Source: Cyclobacteriaceae bacterium (GTDB taxonomy: Bacteria > Bacteroidota > Bacteroidia > Cytophagales > Cyclobacteriaceae). From it: 64,000 nt of DNA. Shown here one piece after another: positions 28,179 to 36,835 of the stretch. The translations under genes and the position numbers were made by a program. Numbering within the stretch: position 1 is the first letter of the stretch; every line of letters begins with the position of its first letter. The stretch spans positions 186,001-250,000 of the forward strand of contig JAEUTZ010000004.1 in assembly GCA_016787725.1 (NCBI GenBank), read 5' to 3'. The notes beneath the pieces were generated by a model. It had not been told where the DNA came from, did not search any database, and saw nothing but the letters and a program-made list of their open reading frames with translations.

Positions 28179-29087
28179 ATGACTACATCACGCAGAGATT
28201 TTATTAAGAAAAGTGCCTTCGCTGTAGCAGGCACATCCTTGTTTTCTTCCTCCTTGTTCGCAAGACCAGTGGGCAAAGAAGTATTGGGGTTGCAATTGTA
28301 TTGTGTTCGCAACGAAATGAAGGCGGATCCCCTCGGTACCTTGAAAGAACTCGCTGCGATGGGCTATCAGCATGTTGAACATGCAAACTATGTAAACCGT
28401 AAATTTTATGGCTGGACTCCGGCCGAATTTAAGAAGATTCTGACGGACCTTGGAATGACCATGCCCAGTGGACACACCGTGTTGGGCCCGAACCATTGGG
28501 ATGCTACCAAAAAGGATTTTACCGAAGCGTGGAAGTTCACGGTGGAAGATGCCGCCTACATGGGCCAGCAGTTTGTGATCAGTCCCTGGATGGATCAGAA
28601 AGTGCGCCAGTCAAAAGATGCGCTGATGCAGCAACTCGAGATCTTCAATAAATCCGGTGAGTTATGTAAAAAATCCGGGATGAAGTTTGGCTACCACAAT
28701 CATGATTTTGAATTCAGCGAGAAATTTGGAGATAAGACCTTGTACGACATCATTCTGGAGAATACTGATCCCAACCTGGTCATGCAGCAATTGGATACCG
28801 GAAATCTTTACAACGGTGGTGCCAAGGCAATTGATGTAGTTACCAAGTATCCAGGCCGCTTCGAGTCGTTACATGTAAAAGACGAAATTGCTGTACAGGG
28901 AGGAAATGAAAAATATGAAAGTACCATTCTGGGCAAGGGCATCGTCAACGTGAAAGAAGTTGTTGACTTATGCCGCAAGTCCGGAGGCACCACTCATTTT
29001 ATTATCGAGCAGGAGGCCTACCAGGGAAAAACTCCGCTTCAGTGCATGAAGGAGGATCTGGAAATCATGAAGAAGTGGGGGTATTGA
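28179..29087 (+). CDS. Sugar phosphate isomerase/epimerase-like TIM-barrel protein, Tat-exported
   Basis: 302 residues. The N-terminus is a twin-arginine signal (SRRDFIKKSAFAVAG). The body is an AP-endonuclease-2/xylose-isomerase-like TIM barrel with metal ligands in YHNHDFEF (near 166-173), QQLDTGN (near 203), SLHVKDE (near 229) and a terminal IIEQEAYQG. These proteins act on sugars or inositol-like compounds in the periplasm. The next gene, a flavin-binding protein, begins 24 bases later. Confidence 0.85.
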   Translation: MTTSRRDFIKKSAFAVAGTSLFSSSLFARPVGKEVLGLQLYCVRNEMKADPLGTLKELAAMGYQHVEHANYVNRKFYGWTPAEFKKILTDLGMTMPSGHTVLGPNHWDATKKDFTEAWKFTVEDAAYMGQQFVISPWMDQKVRQSKDALMQQLEIFNKSGELCKKSGMKFGYHNHDFEFSEKFGDKTLYDIILENTDPNLVMQQLDTGNLYNGGAKAIDVVTKYPGRFESLHVKDEIAVQGGNEKYESTILGKGIVNVKEVVDLCRKSGGTTHFIIEQEAYQGKTPLQCMKEDLEIMKKWGY

Positions 29088-29111
29088 AGCAATCGCTAAA
29101 AATTTAACACC

Positions 29112-29561
29112 ATGCTGGGCAAACTAAGTCCGGAAGAAATTGAAGCTGTTCTCACCAGAAACGTGATTGGCAGGATCGGCACTGCAGCGGAAGGGAAAGT
29201 GTATGTCGTTCCGGTTACGTATGTATACCAGGATGGCTACGTGTTGGGCCATACTTCCGAAGGAATGAAGATGGAGTTTTTGCGCAGCAACCCGGAGTGC
29301 TGCTTTGAAGTGGATGAAATGAAAAGCATTTCCAATTGGCAAAGTGTAATTGGGTGGGGCACTTTTGAAGAATTGCAGGGCGAAATAGCAAACCAGGTGA
29401 TGGACACATTGGTTGCAAAACTAGCCCCCCTCGTACCCAGTGAAACCACCCATGCAGCACGGATGGGACCCATGCCCTCACACCGCACTTCTACTCAGCA
29501 GGGCAATGCCATTGTGTACCGCATCCTGTTAAGAGAAAGATCCGGTCGATACGAACGGTAG
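29112..29561 (+). CDS. Pyridoxamine 5'-phosphate oxidase-like flavin-binding protein (Nim-like)
   Basis: 149 residues of the split-barrel flavin-binding fold. VIGRIGTAAEGKVYVVPVTYVYQDG (core GRIGT...VVPVTYVY) and YVLGHTSEGMKMEFLRSNPECCFEVDE (core GMKMEFLRSNP) match the family of NimA-type nitroimidazole reductases and general stress flavoproteins. Substrate is unknown. It lies 24 bases after the TIM-barrel gene and converges with the PIG-L gene. Confidence 0.8.
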   Translation: MLGKLSPEEIEAVLTRNVIGRIGTAAEGKVYVVPVTYVYQDGYVLGHTSEGMKMEFLRSNPECCFEVDEMKSISNWQSVIGWGTFEELQGEIANQVMDTLVAKLAPLVPSETTHAARMGPMPSHRTSTQQGNAIVYRILLRERSGRYER

Positions 29562-30425
29562 CTATTTCTTTAGCATCGGAAAAATTCGTTGTAAATCCTC
29601 GGGGGTAGGCTGCATTCCATATTCACAAATCTCAAAAGCTTCGGCATACTTGACTTTCGCTGCGCGTTCCGGTCCGTACCATTTCTCCAGGGCTCCCTTC
29701 ACATCCGCCCGCAACGGATAGCTGTACCGGGAAGCCAGCCATTTCTTTCGCTCGGCAGGATTTTTCGGAACCTCAGCTTCGTACCCACCAATCCAGGGCA
29801 ACCATTCATATACTTGCGATTCGTGCGCACTCACGGCATGTACTTTCTGCTCAAACACGGAAGTAATGTCAATGGCAACATCGGGCCGGAAGGGGTTGGG
29901 GCGTTGAAAATTGTCTTGCGAATAGAGGAAGATCGGATTCTTCTTTAAGGGAGGCGTATCGGGCGCCACGTTTGGCACGGCTACCATGTAGGCCGCATCC
30001 TGAACCAAGACACCGGTATAACGATGGTCGGGGTGATAATCATTGGGTCGGGGCGCAATCACCACATCTGCATTCCATTCCCGGATTTCCCGGATTACCT
30101 GCAACCGTATTTCCAGGGTGGGCAACAGTTCGCCATCGTGATTGTCGAGAACGACATAGGTAACACCAAATCGCTTTCCGGCTTCTTGTGCTTCGGCCAT
30201 CCTGCGCTTTGCCAGGGCTCCGCCCCCTTCACGTTGGTGACCGGCATCCCCATTGGTAACGGATACGAATTTAACCGCATACCCTGCCTGCGAAAGTAAA
30301 ATGGCGGTACCACCTGCATCGAGATCGCAATCATCCGGATGGGCGCCAATCACAATAATTCGTGCGGAATTGGATTGGGCGAAAACCGCAACCGGGAAGA
30401 GGAGGATAATTAAGAATCGCTTCAT
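29562..30425 (-). CDS. PIG-L/LmbE family deacetylase
   Basis: 287 residues with a signal peptide (cleavage near AVFAQS). The zinc motif AHPDD is at residues 28-32, and the third histidine ligand lies in DYHPDHR near 127. This is the fold of N-acetylglucosaminyl deacetylases such as BshB and MshB. The signal peptide suggests periplasmic action on glycans rather than bacillithiol synthesis in the cytosol. It converges with the PPOX-like gene with no spacer and is divergent from a CBM9-like gene. Confidence 0.88.
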   Translation of the reverse strand: MKRFLIILLFPVAVFAQSNSARIIVIGAHPDDCDLDAGGTAILLSQAGYAVKFVSVTNGDAGHQREGGGALAKRRMAEAQEAGKRFGVTYVVLDNHDGELLPTLEIRLQVIREIREWNADVVIAPRPNDYHPDHRYTGVLVQDAAYMVAVPNVAPDTPPLKKNPIFLYSQDNFQRPNPFRPDVAIDITSVFEQKVHAVSAHESQVYEWLPWIGGYEAEVPKNPAERKKWLASRYSYPLRADVKGALEKWYGPERAAKVKYAEAFEICEYGMQPTPEDLQRIFPMLKK

Positions 30426-30499
30426 GGAAATTGGGGTAATGGTAGAGACTCCAAGTTCAATTTATTAAATTCAGGCAATTAAGAGTGACCAGCGTTGAC

Positions 30500-31192
30500 A
30501 TGCGCACCCATTTTATGAAGAGCGGTTTGTTTCTGGCAGGATTGTTTTTGCCCTGGTTCGGGATGGGCCAAAAGGCAGAATCGATGGTACGAATTAAATC
30601 GACTCCTGACTTTGAACTAACAGGTGATGGTTCATCCATGGAGTGGAAGTCTGCCGACTGGATACCCGTTCCGCATCGGCAGGGCCAGAAGACGTACGAA
30701 ACGAAAGTCAAACTGTTGTATTCCGAAACCGGCATTTACGGACTCTTCTTCTGCGAGGACGAAGTCATTACCTCCACCCTGCGCGAAGACTTTGCCGATT
30801 TGTATAACGAAGATGTAGTGGAAATTTTTTTCTGGACGGATGAATCTAAACCACTCTATTTTGAATACGAACTTTCGCCCCATAATTTCGAATTACCCAT
30901 TCTGGTACCGAATTCAAAGGGTACGTTCTTGGGCTGGCAGCCCTGGCACTACGAAGGTGATCGAAAGACGCGCCATGCAACCCGAATCGATAACCGACAT
31001 TGGACTGCTGAATTTTTTATCCCTTATGCCTTGTTGCGGCCGCTGGACAATGTGCCTCCAAGGAAGGGGATGAAATGGCGCTGCAATTTTTACCGCATTG
31101 ATTACGATGCCGGAACGTCTACCTGGTCGTGGCAGAAAACGCGGACCAACTTTCACGACTACGAAAAATTCGGGACGATCGTATTTGATTAA
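30500..31192 (+). CDS. Exported carbohydrate-binding (CBM9-like) protein
   Basis: 230 residues from the ATG at 30500 (30515 also possible), with a signal peptide ending near GMGQ. The fold is a CBM9/DOMON-like beta sandwich: WKSADWIPV, VKLLYSETGIYGLFFCED, DVVEIFFWTDES, FEYELSPHN, RIDNRHWTAEFFIPYALL (core WTAEFFIPY) and WRCNFYRID. Proteins of this type are common in Bacteroidota carbohydrate utilisation. Its stop overlaps the stop of the hydrolase gene on the other strand. Confidence 0.8.
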   Translation: MRTHFMKSGLFLAGLFLPWFGMGQKAESMVRIKSTPDFELTGDGSSMEWKSADWIPVPHRQGQKTYETKVKLLYSETGIYGLFFCEDEVITSTLREDFADLYNEDVVEIFFWTDESKPLYFEYELSPHNFELPILVPNSKGTFLGWQPWHYEGDRKTRHATRIDNRHWTAEFFIPYALLRPLDNVPPRKGMKWRCNFYRIDYDAGTSTWSWQKTRTNFHDYEKFGTIVFD

Positions 31193-31842
31193 CGCAGGGC
31201 AGTAAGCCACCCGACTGTTTCAGAGGCCAGCACGGGAATAAGATTTTTTCCGGAAGCTTTAAAGCTGTGATCGGCCCCTTCCAGTTTAATGAGTGTTGCC
31301 GAAGGTAATTTTTTGCAGACACCCTCTATTAAATCCCATTGTGCCAGGGTATCGCGGGTGCCCTGTAGAAATAACATCGGTGTTTTTATTTTTTCAAGAT
31401 GAACCGCCCGATCGATGCCGGGCTTTCCGGCCGGATGCAGCGGAAATCCAACGAAGACGAGACCCTTCACAAACGGTACTTGCACCGCTGAGAAATAGTG
31501 TGATGTCATGCGCCCGCCAAACGATTTACCTCCGGCAAGAATGGGAAGTCCCGGAAACAGTTCATGCGCTTTCTCGACCGCTGCCGCTACAGCCAGATGT
31601 GCTACGGCCGGAAAATCAGGGCGCTTTTTCTTTTGCTCCATGTACAGAAAGTTATAACGGAGTGTAGCGATTCCCAGGTTGGCTAACTCGGTTGACAATG
31701 CCTTCATAAAGGGATGATGCATGCCTGCGCCTGCCCCGTGCGCAAACACAAACAGGGACTTCGGTGAAGTTGGTTCGTAAACCTCCGCGGAAACATTTCC
31801 AGACTTGGTAACGAGGGTATGTTGCGTGGCCGCAATACTCAT
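31189..31842 (-). CDS. Alpha/beta hydrolase (Tex30/KANL3-like)
   Basis: 217 residues. FVFAHGAGAGMHHPFM forms the oxyanion-hole loop near residue 31, the nucleophile elbow is GGKSFGGRM (Ser near 108), the acid lies in FLQGTRDTLAQW and the catalytic His in EGADHSF. This is the KANL3/Tex30 subgroup of dienelactone hydrolase-like proteins, with no fixed substrate. The start overlaps the stop of the upstream Ada-type gene by ATGA, so the two are coupled. Confidence 0.82.
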   Translation of the reverse strand: MSIAATQHTLVTKSGNVSAEVYEPTSPKSLFVFAHGAGAGMHHPFMKALSTELANLGIATLRYNFLYMEQKKKRPDFPAVAHLAVAAAVEKAHELFPGLPILAGGKSFGGRMTSHYFSAVQVPFVKGLVFVGFPLHPAGKPGIDRAVHLEKIKTPMLFLQGTRDTLAQWDLIEGVCKKLPSATLIKLEGADHSFKASGKNLIPVLASETVGWLTALR

Positions 31843-32714
31843 CGGGTCACCATTTCAGAAGTTTCCTTTTTCGCCATCTCCCACCCAAGGATGCTTTTCT
31901 TTCGGGTCGAATCCCAACGGTAGTCACCCAGAATACCATCCTTCCGGATTACACGATGGCAGGGAATCAGGTAGGCGATATGATTGGACCCCACCGCGCT
32001 GCCCACCGCCTGTAGTGCTTTTGGATTTTGAATTTGACCTGCAATATTCTGATAGGTGGTAACGCTGCCCAACGGAAGCTTCAAAAGCGCTTCCCAAACC
32101 TTCACCTGAAAATTGGTACCCTTTACGAACAAATGAATTTTCGGGGTACGCTTCATCCGGGGTTCAAAAAAAATATTTTCCATGATGGACTGCGTCAACG
32201 GTTGGTCCTGGTGAAACACCGACTGATGCCAGTGCTCTTTCATTTGTTCCAACTGCCCCCGCGGATCTTCCTCGGTGGCCAAAAACGAAAGCCAACAGAC
32301 ACCACGGTCCGTTACTCCCAGCAAGGCCTGGCCAAAAGGGGTGTCGTGAATTCCGTAGCGAATATGAATTCCCTCGCCCCGCTGTTTGTACGCTGCCGGA
32401 GTTACCGCCTCCAATGTGGTGAATAAATCATACACCCGCGATTGACTGGAAAGCCCGGCCGTCTCCGCGGCTTCCACCAGGTTTTTGGTTTGATCCAGTT
32501 TTGTTTTCAGAAAATTAACGGTAAGAAATTGAAGGAACCTTTTCGGACTGATACCGGCCCATTCCGTAAACAACCGTTGAAAGTGAAACGGGGAAAGGTG
32601 CACCTCTTCAGCAATTTCATCCAATTCGGGTTGGCGATTGAAATTCTTCTCCAGATACTGAATGGCGCGTTCAATGCGCACATAATTAATATCCTGTTCC
32701 TGGGTCATGATCAT
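31839..32714 (-). CDS. Ada-like AraC-HTH / methylated-DNA-protein-cysteine methyltransferase
   Basis: About 291 residues. The N-terminal ~100 residues are an AraC-type double HTH (LDEIAEEVHLSPFHFQRLFTEWAGISPKRFLQ, core LSPFHFQRLF). The C-terminal half is an O6-alkylguanine-DNA alkyltransferase with the acceptor cysteine in the IPCHRVI motif and GDYRW near the end. Unlike E. coli Ada it lacks the N-terminal zinc-cysteine phosphotriester domain. It repairs alkylated guanine and may activate repair genes. Starts: ATG at 32714 or 32708; a GTG at 32738 is less likely. Confidence 0.9.
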   Translation of the reverse strand: MIMTQEQDINYVRIERAIQYLEKNFNRQPELDEIAEEVHLSPFHFQRLFTEWAGISPKRFLQFLTVNFLKTKLDQTKNLVEAAETAGLSSQSRVYDLFTTLEAVTPAAYKQRGEGIHIRYGIHDTPFGQALLGVTDRGVCWLSFLATEEDPRGQLEQMKEHWHQSVFHQDQPLTQSIMENIFFEPRMKRTPKIHLFVKGTNFQVKVWEALLKLPLGSVTTYQNIAGQIQNPKALQAVGSAVGSNHIAYLIPCHRVIRKDGILGDYRWDSTRKKSILGWEMAKKETSEMVTR

Positions 32715-32812
32715 AAAGCTAAACGTTTTTGTTGACACAAACTTCGCTTATCCCTCTAAGGGGTTCAACCCGATTCTTGCGAAGGTAATTATGCCAAAGC
32801 CCGGGCAGGCTT

Positions 32813-33319
32813 GTGTATACTGTATACCTTACGAGGGTGAAATTTACAATAGGCGCAACATTTCTGATTTTCTTAGGGGTCGCTTCCAACGCGTGGGCAC
32901 AAGAAAAGATTCGTAGTACAACGTTATTTCTAGAGGGGGGTGGCCCGGCCGGTTTTTATTCTATGAACCTGGATCAAATTGTATTTGACCGGGAGTACAT
33001 CAAAGCGGCTGCACGCATAGGATATAGCTACAGCAGCGGCTCGCTTTTACCCCTGGGATTTTCGTTGTTGACCGGGAAAGAGGGCAATTATTTTGAGCTG
33101 GGTGTTGGCTATTCACTGTATTGGCCACAAACCGAAACGGTGGACACCTCCAACTTCTTTTCGGCACGCATCGGGTATCGTTATCAAAATCCGGAAGGTG
33201 GGTTTTTTATGAACCTGGGACCCATGTACCTGAATGGCGGAACGCTGGGTAATTCTCCACCACTGAGCAACCGGATTTGGTTTGGCGTAGGCCTGGGGTA
33301 CACGCTGCACGGTCATTAG
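32813..33319 (+). CDS. Small exported barrel-like protein of unknown function
   Basis: 168 residues from a GTG at 32813; another GTG at 32837 would give a tidier signal peptide (VKFTIGATFLIFLGVASNAWAQ region, cleavage after AWAQ). The mature part has alternating strands with glycine and tyrosine (ARIGYSYSS, ELGVGYSLYW, ARIGYRYQN, GVGLGYTLHG), suggesting a small outer membrane barrel. No family is recognised. The metallo-beta-lactamase gene begins 35 bases downstream. Confidence 0.55.
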   Translation: MYTVYLTRVKFTIGATFLIFLGVASNAWAQEKIRSTTLFLEGGGPAGFYSMNLDQIVFDREYIKAAARIGYSYSSGSLLPLGFSLLTGKEGNYFELGVGYSLYWPQTETVDTSNFFSARIGYRYQNPEGGFFMNLGPMYLNGGTLGNSPPLSNRIWFGVGLGYTLHGH

Positions 33320-33354
33320 AAAAATAGCTACCTTCATTTTCTAAACCTTATCCT

Positions 33355-34239
33355 ATGAGATTTCTACCGGCCTTGCTGCTGATCAGCCTATCCAGCTTCG
33401 CACAGACAAATTATGACACTGTACGCATTCGCCCGGTAAAAATCACCGACCAGATTTATATGCTGCAGGGTGCTGGTGGCAATATTGGGGTGTTCCTGGG
33501 GAAGGAAGGTACGCTGATGATCGACAATCAATTTGCACCCCTTTCCAATAAAATTAATGGCGCTATTAAAACGCTCGACCCGGGCGAGATCCGGTTTGCC
33601 ATTAATACTCACCTGCATGGCGATCATTCGGGGGGTAATGAAAATTTTAAACGGATGGGTGCTACTCTGGTAGCGCACGATCATGTGCGCGAACGCATGA
33701 TGAAAGAGACTGTGAACCGGGCGGGCAATAAGGTGCCGCCTCGAAATGCGGATGCCTGGCCCCTAATCACGTTTGCGGATAAACTTAATTTTCATTTGAA
33801 TGAGGAAGATATTGTCCTCCATCACCTAGATCGTGGGCATACCGATGGCGATGTAATCATTCAGTTCACCAAAGCCAATGTAGTGCATACGGGAGATGCC
33901 TTTGTGCGCTACGGATATCCCTTCATCGATTTGAACAGTGGCGGGTCGGTGAACGGATTCGTTTCTACATTGGATAAGATCCTATCATTGGTTGATGAGA
34001 ACACCAAAATCATTCCCGGTCATGGTGAACTGGCTTCCAAAGCGGATGTGAAAAAACTACGCGATGCGATAGCCGATATCCGCGATCAGGTAGCCGCTGC
34101 CCTGAAGAAGGGAAAGAAGCCGGAGGATATTCCAGCCCTGGGCATTACCGATAAGTATGAAGCGGAATACGGCAGGGGATTTGTGAAGGGAAAGGATTTT
34201 GTGCTGGTGGTGACGGAGAGTTTGAGGGGTGGAATGTAA
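33355..34239 (+). CDS. Exported metallo-beta-lactamase-fold hydrolase
   Basis: 294 residues with a signal peptide (MRFLPALLLISLSSFAQ). Zinc ligands are in THLHGDHSGG near residue 85-94, HTGDAF near 179 and the last histidine in IPGHGE near 222; GHTDGD precedes them. The spacing and QMAGAGGN-like N-terminus (LQGAGGNIGVF) fit the cyclase/SoxH-like MBL hydrolases seen in the periplasm of Bacteroidota rather than a true beta-lactamase. Substrate unknown. Confidence 0.85.
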   Translation: MRFLPALLLISLSSFAQTNYDTVRIRPVKITDQIYMLQGAGGNIGVFLGKEGTLMIDNQFAPLSNKINGAIKTLDPGEIRFAINTHLHGDHSGGNENFKRMGATLVAHDHVRERMMKETVNRAGNKVPPRNADAWPLITFADKLNFHLNEEDIVLHHLDRGHTDGDVIIQFTKANVVHTGDAFVRYGYPFIDLNSGGSVNGFVSTLDKILSLVDENTKIIPGHGELASKADVKKLRDAIADIRDQVAAALKKGKKPEDIPALGITDKYEAEYGRGFVKGKDFVLVVTESLRGGM

Positions 34240-34294
34240 ATTGTCGCATGAAATATCAACTGACTAAAATGAAAACAAAGACCACTCGGCTTTC

Positions 34295-35569
34295 ATGAGC
34301 TTCACCAAACTCCATCGCATGCAACTAAATCAAAGAAGAAAGTTTGTTAAACAACTGCTGGCAACTTCACTTGCCGGCCTGGCACTTCCCTCAATGGCAG
34401 GTGTCAGCGACCTAAAATCACCAACGGCTGTTGAAGACGAATCCTATTGGGAGAATATAAAAAAGCAATTTACTATATCAGAGAATCGAGTGATGATGAA
34501 TGCCGCGAACCTCTGTCCTTGTCCCACTATCGTGCAGAAAAGGGTGCAGGAATTAACAGACGCCCTCAACCAGGATGTTTCTTTTCAATACCGATCGCTG
34601 TTTACAACACTTAGAAAGAAATCAGTGGCTATGTTGGCTCAATTTGTCGGAGCCGATGAAAGCGAGATCGGCATCACCCGCAACACCAGCGAAAGCAACT
34701 GCATGATTGCCCACGGTCTTGACTTGAAACCCGGGGATGAAATTATTATCTGGGATCAAAATCATCCTTCTAACCGGGAAGTGTGGCTGAGTCAGGCCAG
34801 GCGTCTTGGCTTTAATGTGAAATCGATTGGTGTTCCGGCAGATCCTGCTTCTGTGAATGATTTGCTTCAGCCCTTCATCAAGGCCATTACCCCCAACACA
34901 AAACTGATCGCTTTCTCGCACCTCTCCAACCTGAGCGGATTAGCACTTCCCGCCAAAGCGATCTGTCAGCTGGCCAACGCACGGGGCATAATGACGTTGG
35001 TGGACGGAGCCCAAACATTTGGATCGATGAACATTGATGTTCATGATCTGGGCTGCACCTTTTTCACAGCCAGTACCCACAAGTGGCTGATGGGACCTTT
35101 TGAAAACGGAATCCTCTATGTTCACAAAGATCATTTCAAGAAAATCTGGCCGGCCGTGATTGGTGGAGGGTGGAAGGAAGCCACTACGGTGGATCAGCAG
35201 CTCTGTGTGCTGGGTCAACGCAACGATCCGTCTCCCGCTGCCTTGCCCGAGATTCTTGCCTTTCATGAAGCCATTGGCAAAAAGAATGTCGAGAGTAGAA
35301 TTGTGAAACTCACTACGTACCTGAAGCAACAGCTAAAAACCAACGTGCCACTCGCTACGTTTGTCACGCCCATGGCAGCACAACACAGTGGTGGAATTGT
35401 TATCTTCAATCTGCCCGGCAAAGACCTGCAGCAGGTAACGGATACATTATACCATACTCATCATATTGCTGCTGCCCCTTCTGGCGGAATTCGGTTATCG
35501 CCTCATATCTATAACACGTTGAAGGACATTGATTATACCGTAAAGGCGATTCAGGAAGTAGCGCGATAA
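34295..35569 (+). CDS. Class V aminotransferase-fold enzyme with Tat-like signal
   Basis: 424 residues (ATG at 34295; ATG at 34319 would also keep the signal). QRRKFVKQLLATSLAG is a twin-arginine-like export signal. The catalytic domain has ITRNTSESN near 127, VDGAQTFGS near 233 and the PLP lysine in TASTHKWLMGP near 262, the pattern of isopenicillin-N-epimerase/cysteine desulfurase-like enzymes. Exported members of this fold are frequent in Bacteroidota; substrate unknown. Confidence 0.85.
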   Translation: MSFTKLHRMQLNQRRKFVKQLLATSLAGLALPSMAGVSDLKSPTAVEDESYWENIKKQFTISENRVMMNAANLCPCPTIVQKRVQELTDALNQDVSFQYRSLFTTLRKKSVAMLAQFVGADESEIGITRNTSESNCMIAHGLDLKPGDEIIIWDQNHPSNREVWLSQARRLGFNVKSIGVPADPASVNDLLQPFIKAITPNTKLIAFSHLSNLSGLALPAKAICQLANARGIMTLVDGAQTFGSMNIDVHDLGCTFFTASTHKWLMGPFENGILYVHKDHFKKIWPAVIGGGWKEATTVDQQLCVLGQRNDPSPAALPEILAFHEAIGKKNVESRIVKLTTYLKQQLKTNVPLATFVTPMAAQHSGGIVIFNLPGKDLQQVTDTLYHTHHIAAAPSGGIRLSPHIYNTLKDIDYTVKAIQEVAR

Positions 35570-35578
35570 AGGAACAAT

Positions 35579-36310
35579 TCATTTAGCCTTTTTCCTGGTG
35601 GGTCTCGGAACCTCCAGCAATTTCTCAATATCTTCATCCCCCTCCAGGTTATTCATTTGAGTTAAGATCCAAGATGTGCGCCTGCTCACATAGGGCGATG
35701 CCGGTTCCGCTTTGTATTTTTTAGGATTGGGCAGACAGGCAGCGATGCGGGCAGCCTCCGTGCGGGTGAGTTTGCTCGCAGACTTCTTAAAGTATTTTTT
35801 CGAGGCCGCTTCAATGCCAAAAATGCCCGTGCCCATTTCCGATACGTTGAGGTACATTTCAAGAATCCGCTCTTTGCTCCAGAGCAATTCAATCATAAAC
35901 GTGAAGTATACTTCCAGTCCTTTGCGAAACCAACTGCGTCCTTGCCACAGAAATACATTCTTCGCCACCTGCTGACTGATGGTGGAGGCTCCGCGAATGC
36001 GTTTGCTCTTCTTATTATTCGCCAACGCCTTTTTGATACTGGAGATATCAAACCCGTTGTGATCGGGAAACAACTGATCCTCCGAAGCCATTACCGCCAG
36101 CCGGATGTTGGGCGACATCGCATCAAAGTCAATATAGTCGCGCTTTAATCCGTAACTAAACCAATTGTTGAGTTGGGTGATCGTGATGGGCGGATTAATC
36201 CACCGCAGCGCAATCAGATAAATCAACTGCAGTATAAAGACTATGATGATCAGCTTGCGGAGCCGTAGCAGTAGATTTTTTACCCAGGGCTTACGTGTCA
36301 TGCTCGGCAA
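35579..36310 (-). CDS. mtgA: Monofunctional peptidoglycan glycosyltransferase
   Basis: 243 residues (an ATG at 36301 is an equally likely start). One membrane helix (about 20-37) precedes a GT51 domain with the catalytic Glu in MASEDQLFPDHNG, then RGASTISQQVAKN, the second Glu in WSKERILEMYLN, and GIEAASKKYF. It polymerises lipid II into glycan strands without a transpeptidase domain. It converges with the aminotransferase gene and is 11 bases downstream of the SRPBCC gene. Confidence 0.95.
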   Translation of the reverse strand: MPSMTRKPWVKNLLLRLRKLIIIVFILQLIYLIALRWINPPITITQLNNWFSYGLKRDYIDFDAMSPNIRLAVMASEDQLFPDHNGFDISSIKKALANNKKSKRIRGASTISQQVAKNVFLWQGRSWFRKGLEVYFTFMIELLWSKERILEMYLNVSEMGTGIFGIEAASKKYFKKSASKLTRTEAARIAACLPNPKKYKAEPASPYVSRRTSWILTQMNNLEGDEDIEKLLEVPRPTRKKAK

Positions 36311-36321
36311 TCAGGTAAAAA

Positions 36322-36735
36322 TCATTTTTTCTTTTTCTTTGTCAGGTAGGCTTTCATCGGTTGCCAGTAGAATTCTTTCCAACCGGATTTCAACGCTTCG
36401 GCTTTGTGTTCGGGAACAGCTTCTTGCATAAAATGCAATTTAGTTCCGCCCGGTACCTTTTCGAAGCGAAAGGTACAAATGGAGAAATGATCATCTGGCC
36501 AGCCGTCTTCGGCAAAGTGCCAGCCTTGTACAATTTTCTTCCCTTCGTTCAGCTCCATGTTAAAACCATGGCAATAACCATCAAACATCGTAAACCGGCC
36601 GTCTACCTTGGTACTCATGGATACGTTGCTTCCTGTAAAGGCGCTGTGTTTTTTCGCATCCATAATCAGTTTATAAACTTCCAATGGCCGGGCGGCAGGA
36701 AAGGTGACTGTTTGTTTGATGGTTTTGGTTTTCAT
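36322..36735 (-). CDS. SRPBCC/AHSA1-domain protein
   Basis: 137 residues of an Aha1-like START fold: TVTFPAARPLEVYKLIMD at the start, FTMFDGYCHGFNMEL, IVQGWHF and KLHFMQEAVPEH before the long C-terminal helix GWKEFYWQPMKAYL. The fold binds hydrophobic ligands; the biological role is unassigned. The C-terminus is a lysine run (KKKKK). It lies just upstream of mtgA on the same strand. Confidence 0.82.
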   Translation of the reverse strand: MKTKTIKQTVTFPAARPLEVYKLIMDAKKHSAFTGSNVSMSTKVDGRFTMFDGYCHGFNMELNEGKKIVQGWHFAEDGWPDDHFSICTFRFEKVPGGTKLHFMQEAVPEHKAEALKSGWKEFYWQPMKAYLTKKKKK

Positions 36736-36779
36736 TCTTTATTAATTTCGGTGGAGACATCGAGGTACCTAATAAAGCA

Positions 36780-36816
36780 AAAAGCTTTTCACAGACTAAA
36801 TCTATGAAAAGCTTTT
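36780..36816 (-). terminator. Intrinsic terminator of the leu genes
   Basis: A 12-bp perfect stem AAAAGCTTTTCA/TGAAAAGCTTTT with a 13-base loop, 20 bases past the leuA stop; on the leftward strand it is followed by TTTTTGC. It closes the leuCDBA transcript. Confidence 0.8.
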
Positions 36817-36835
36817 GGTAGTTGGTGTACGTAGG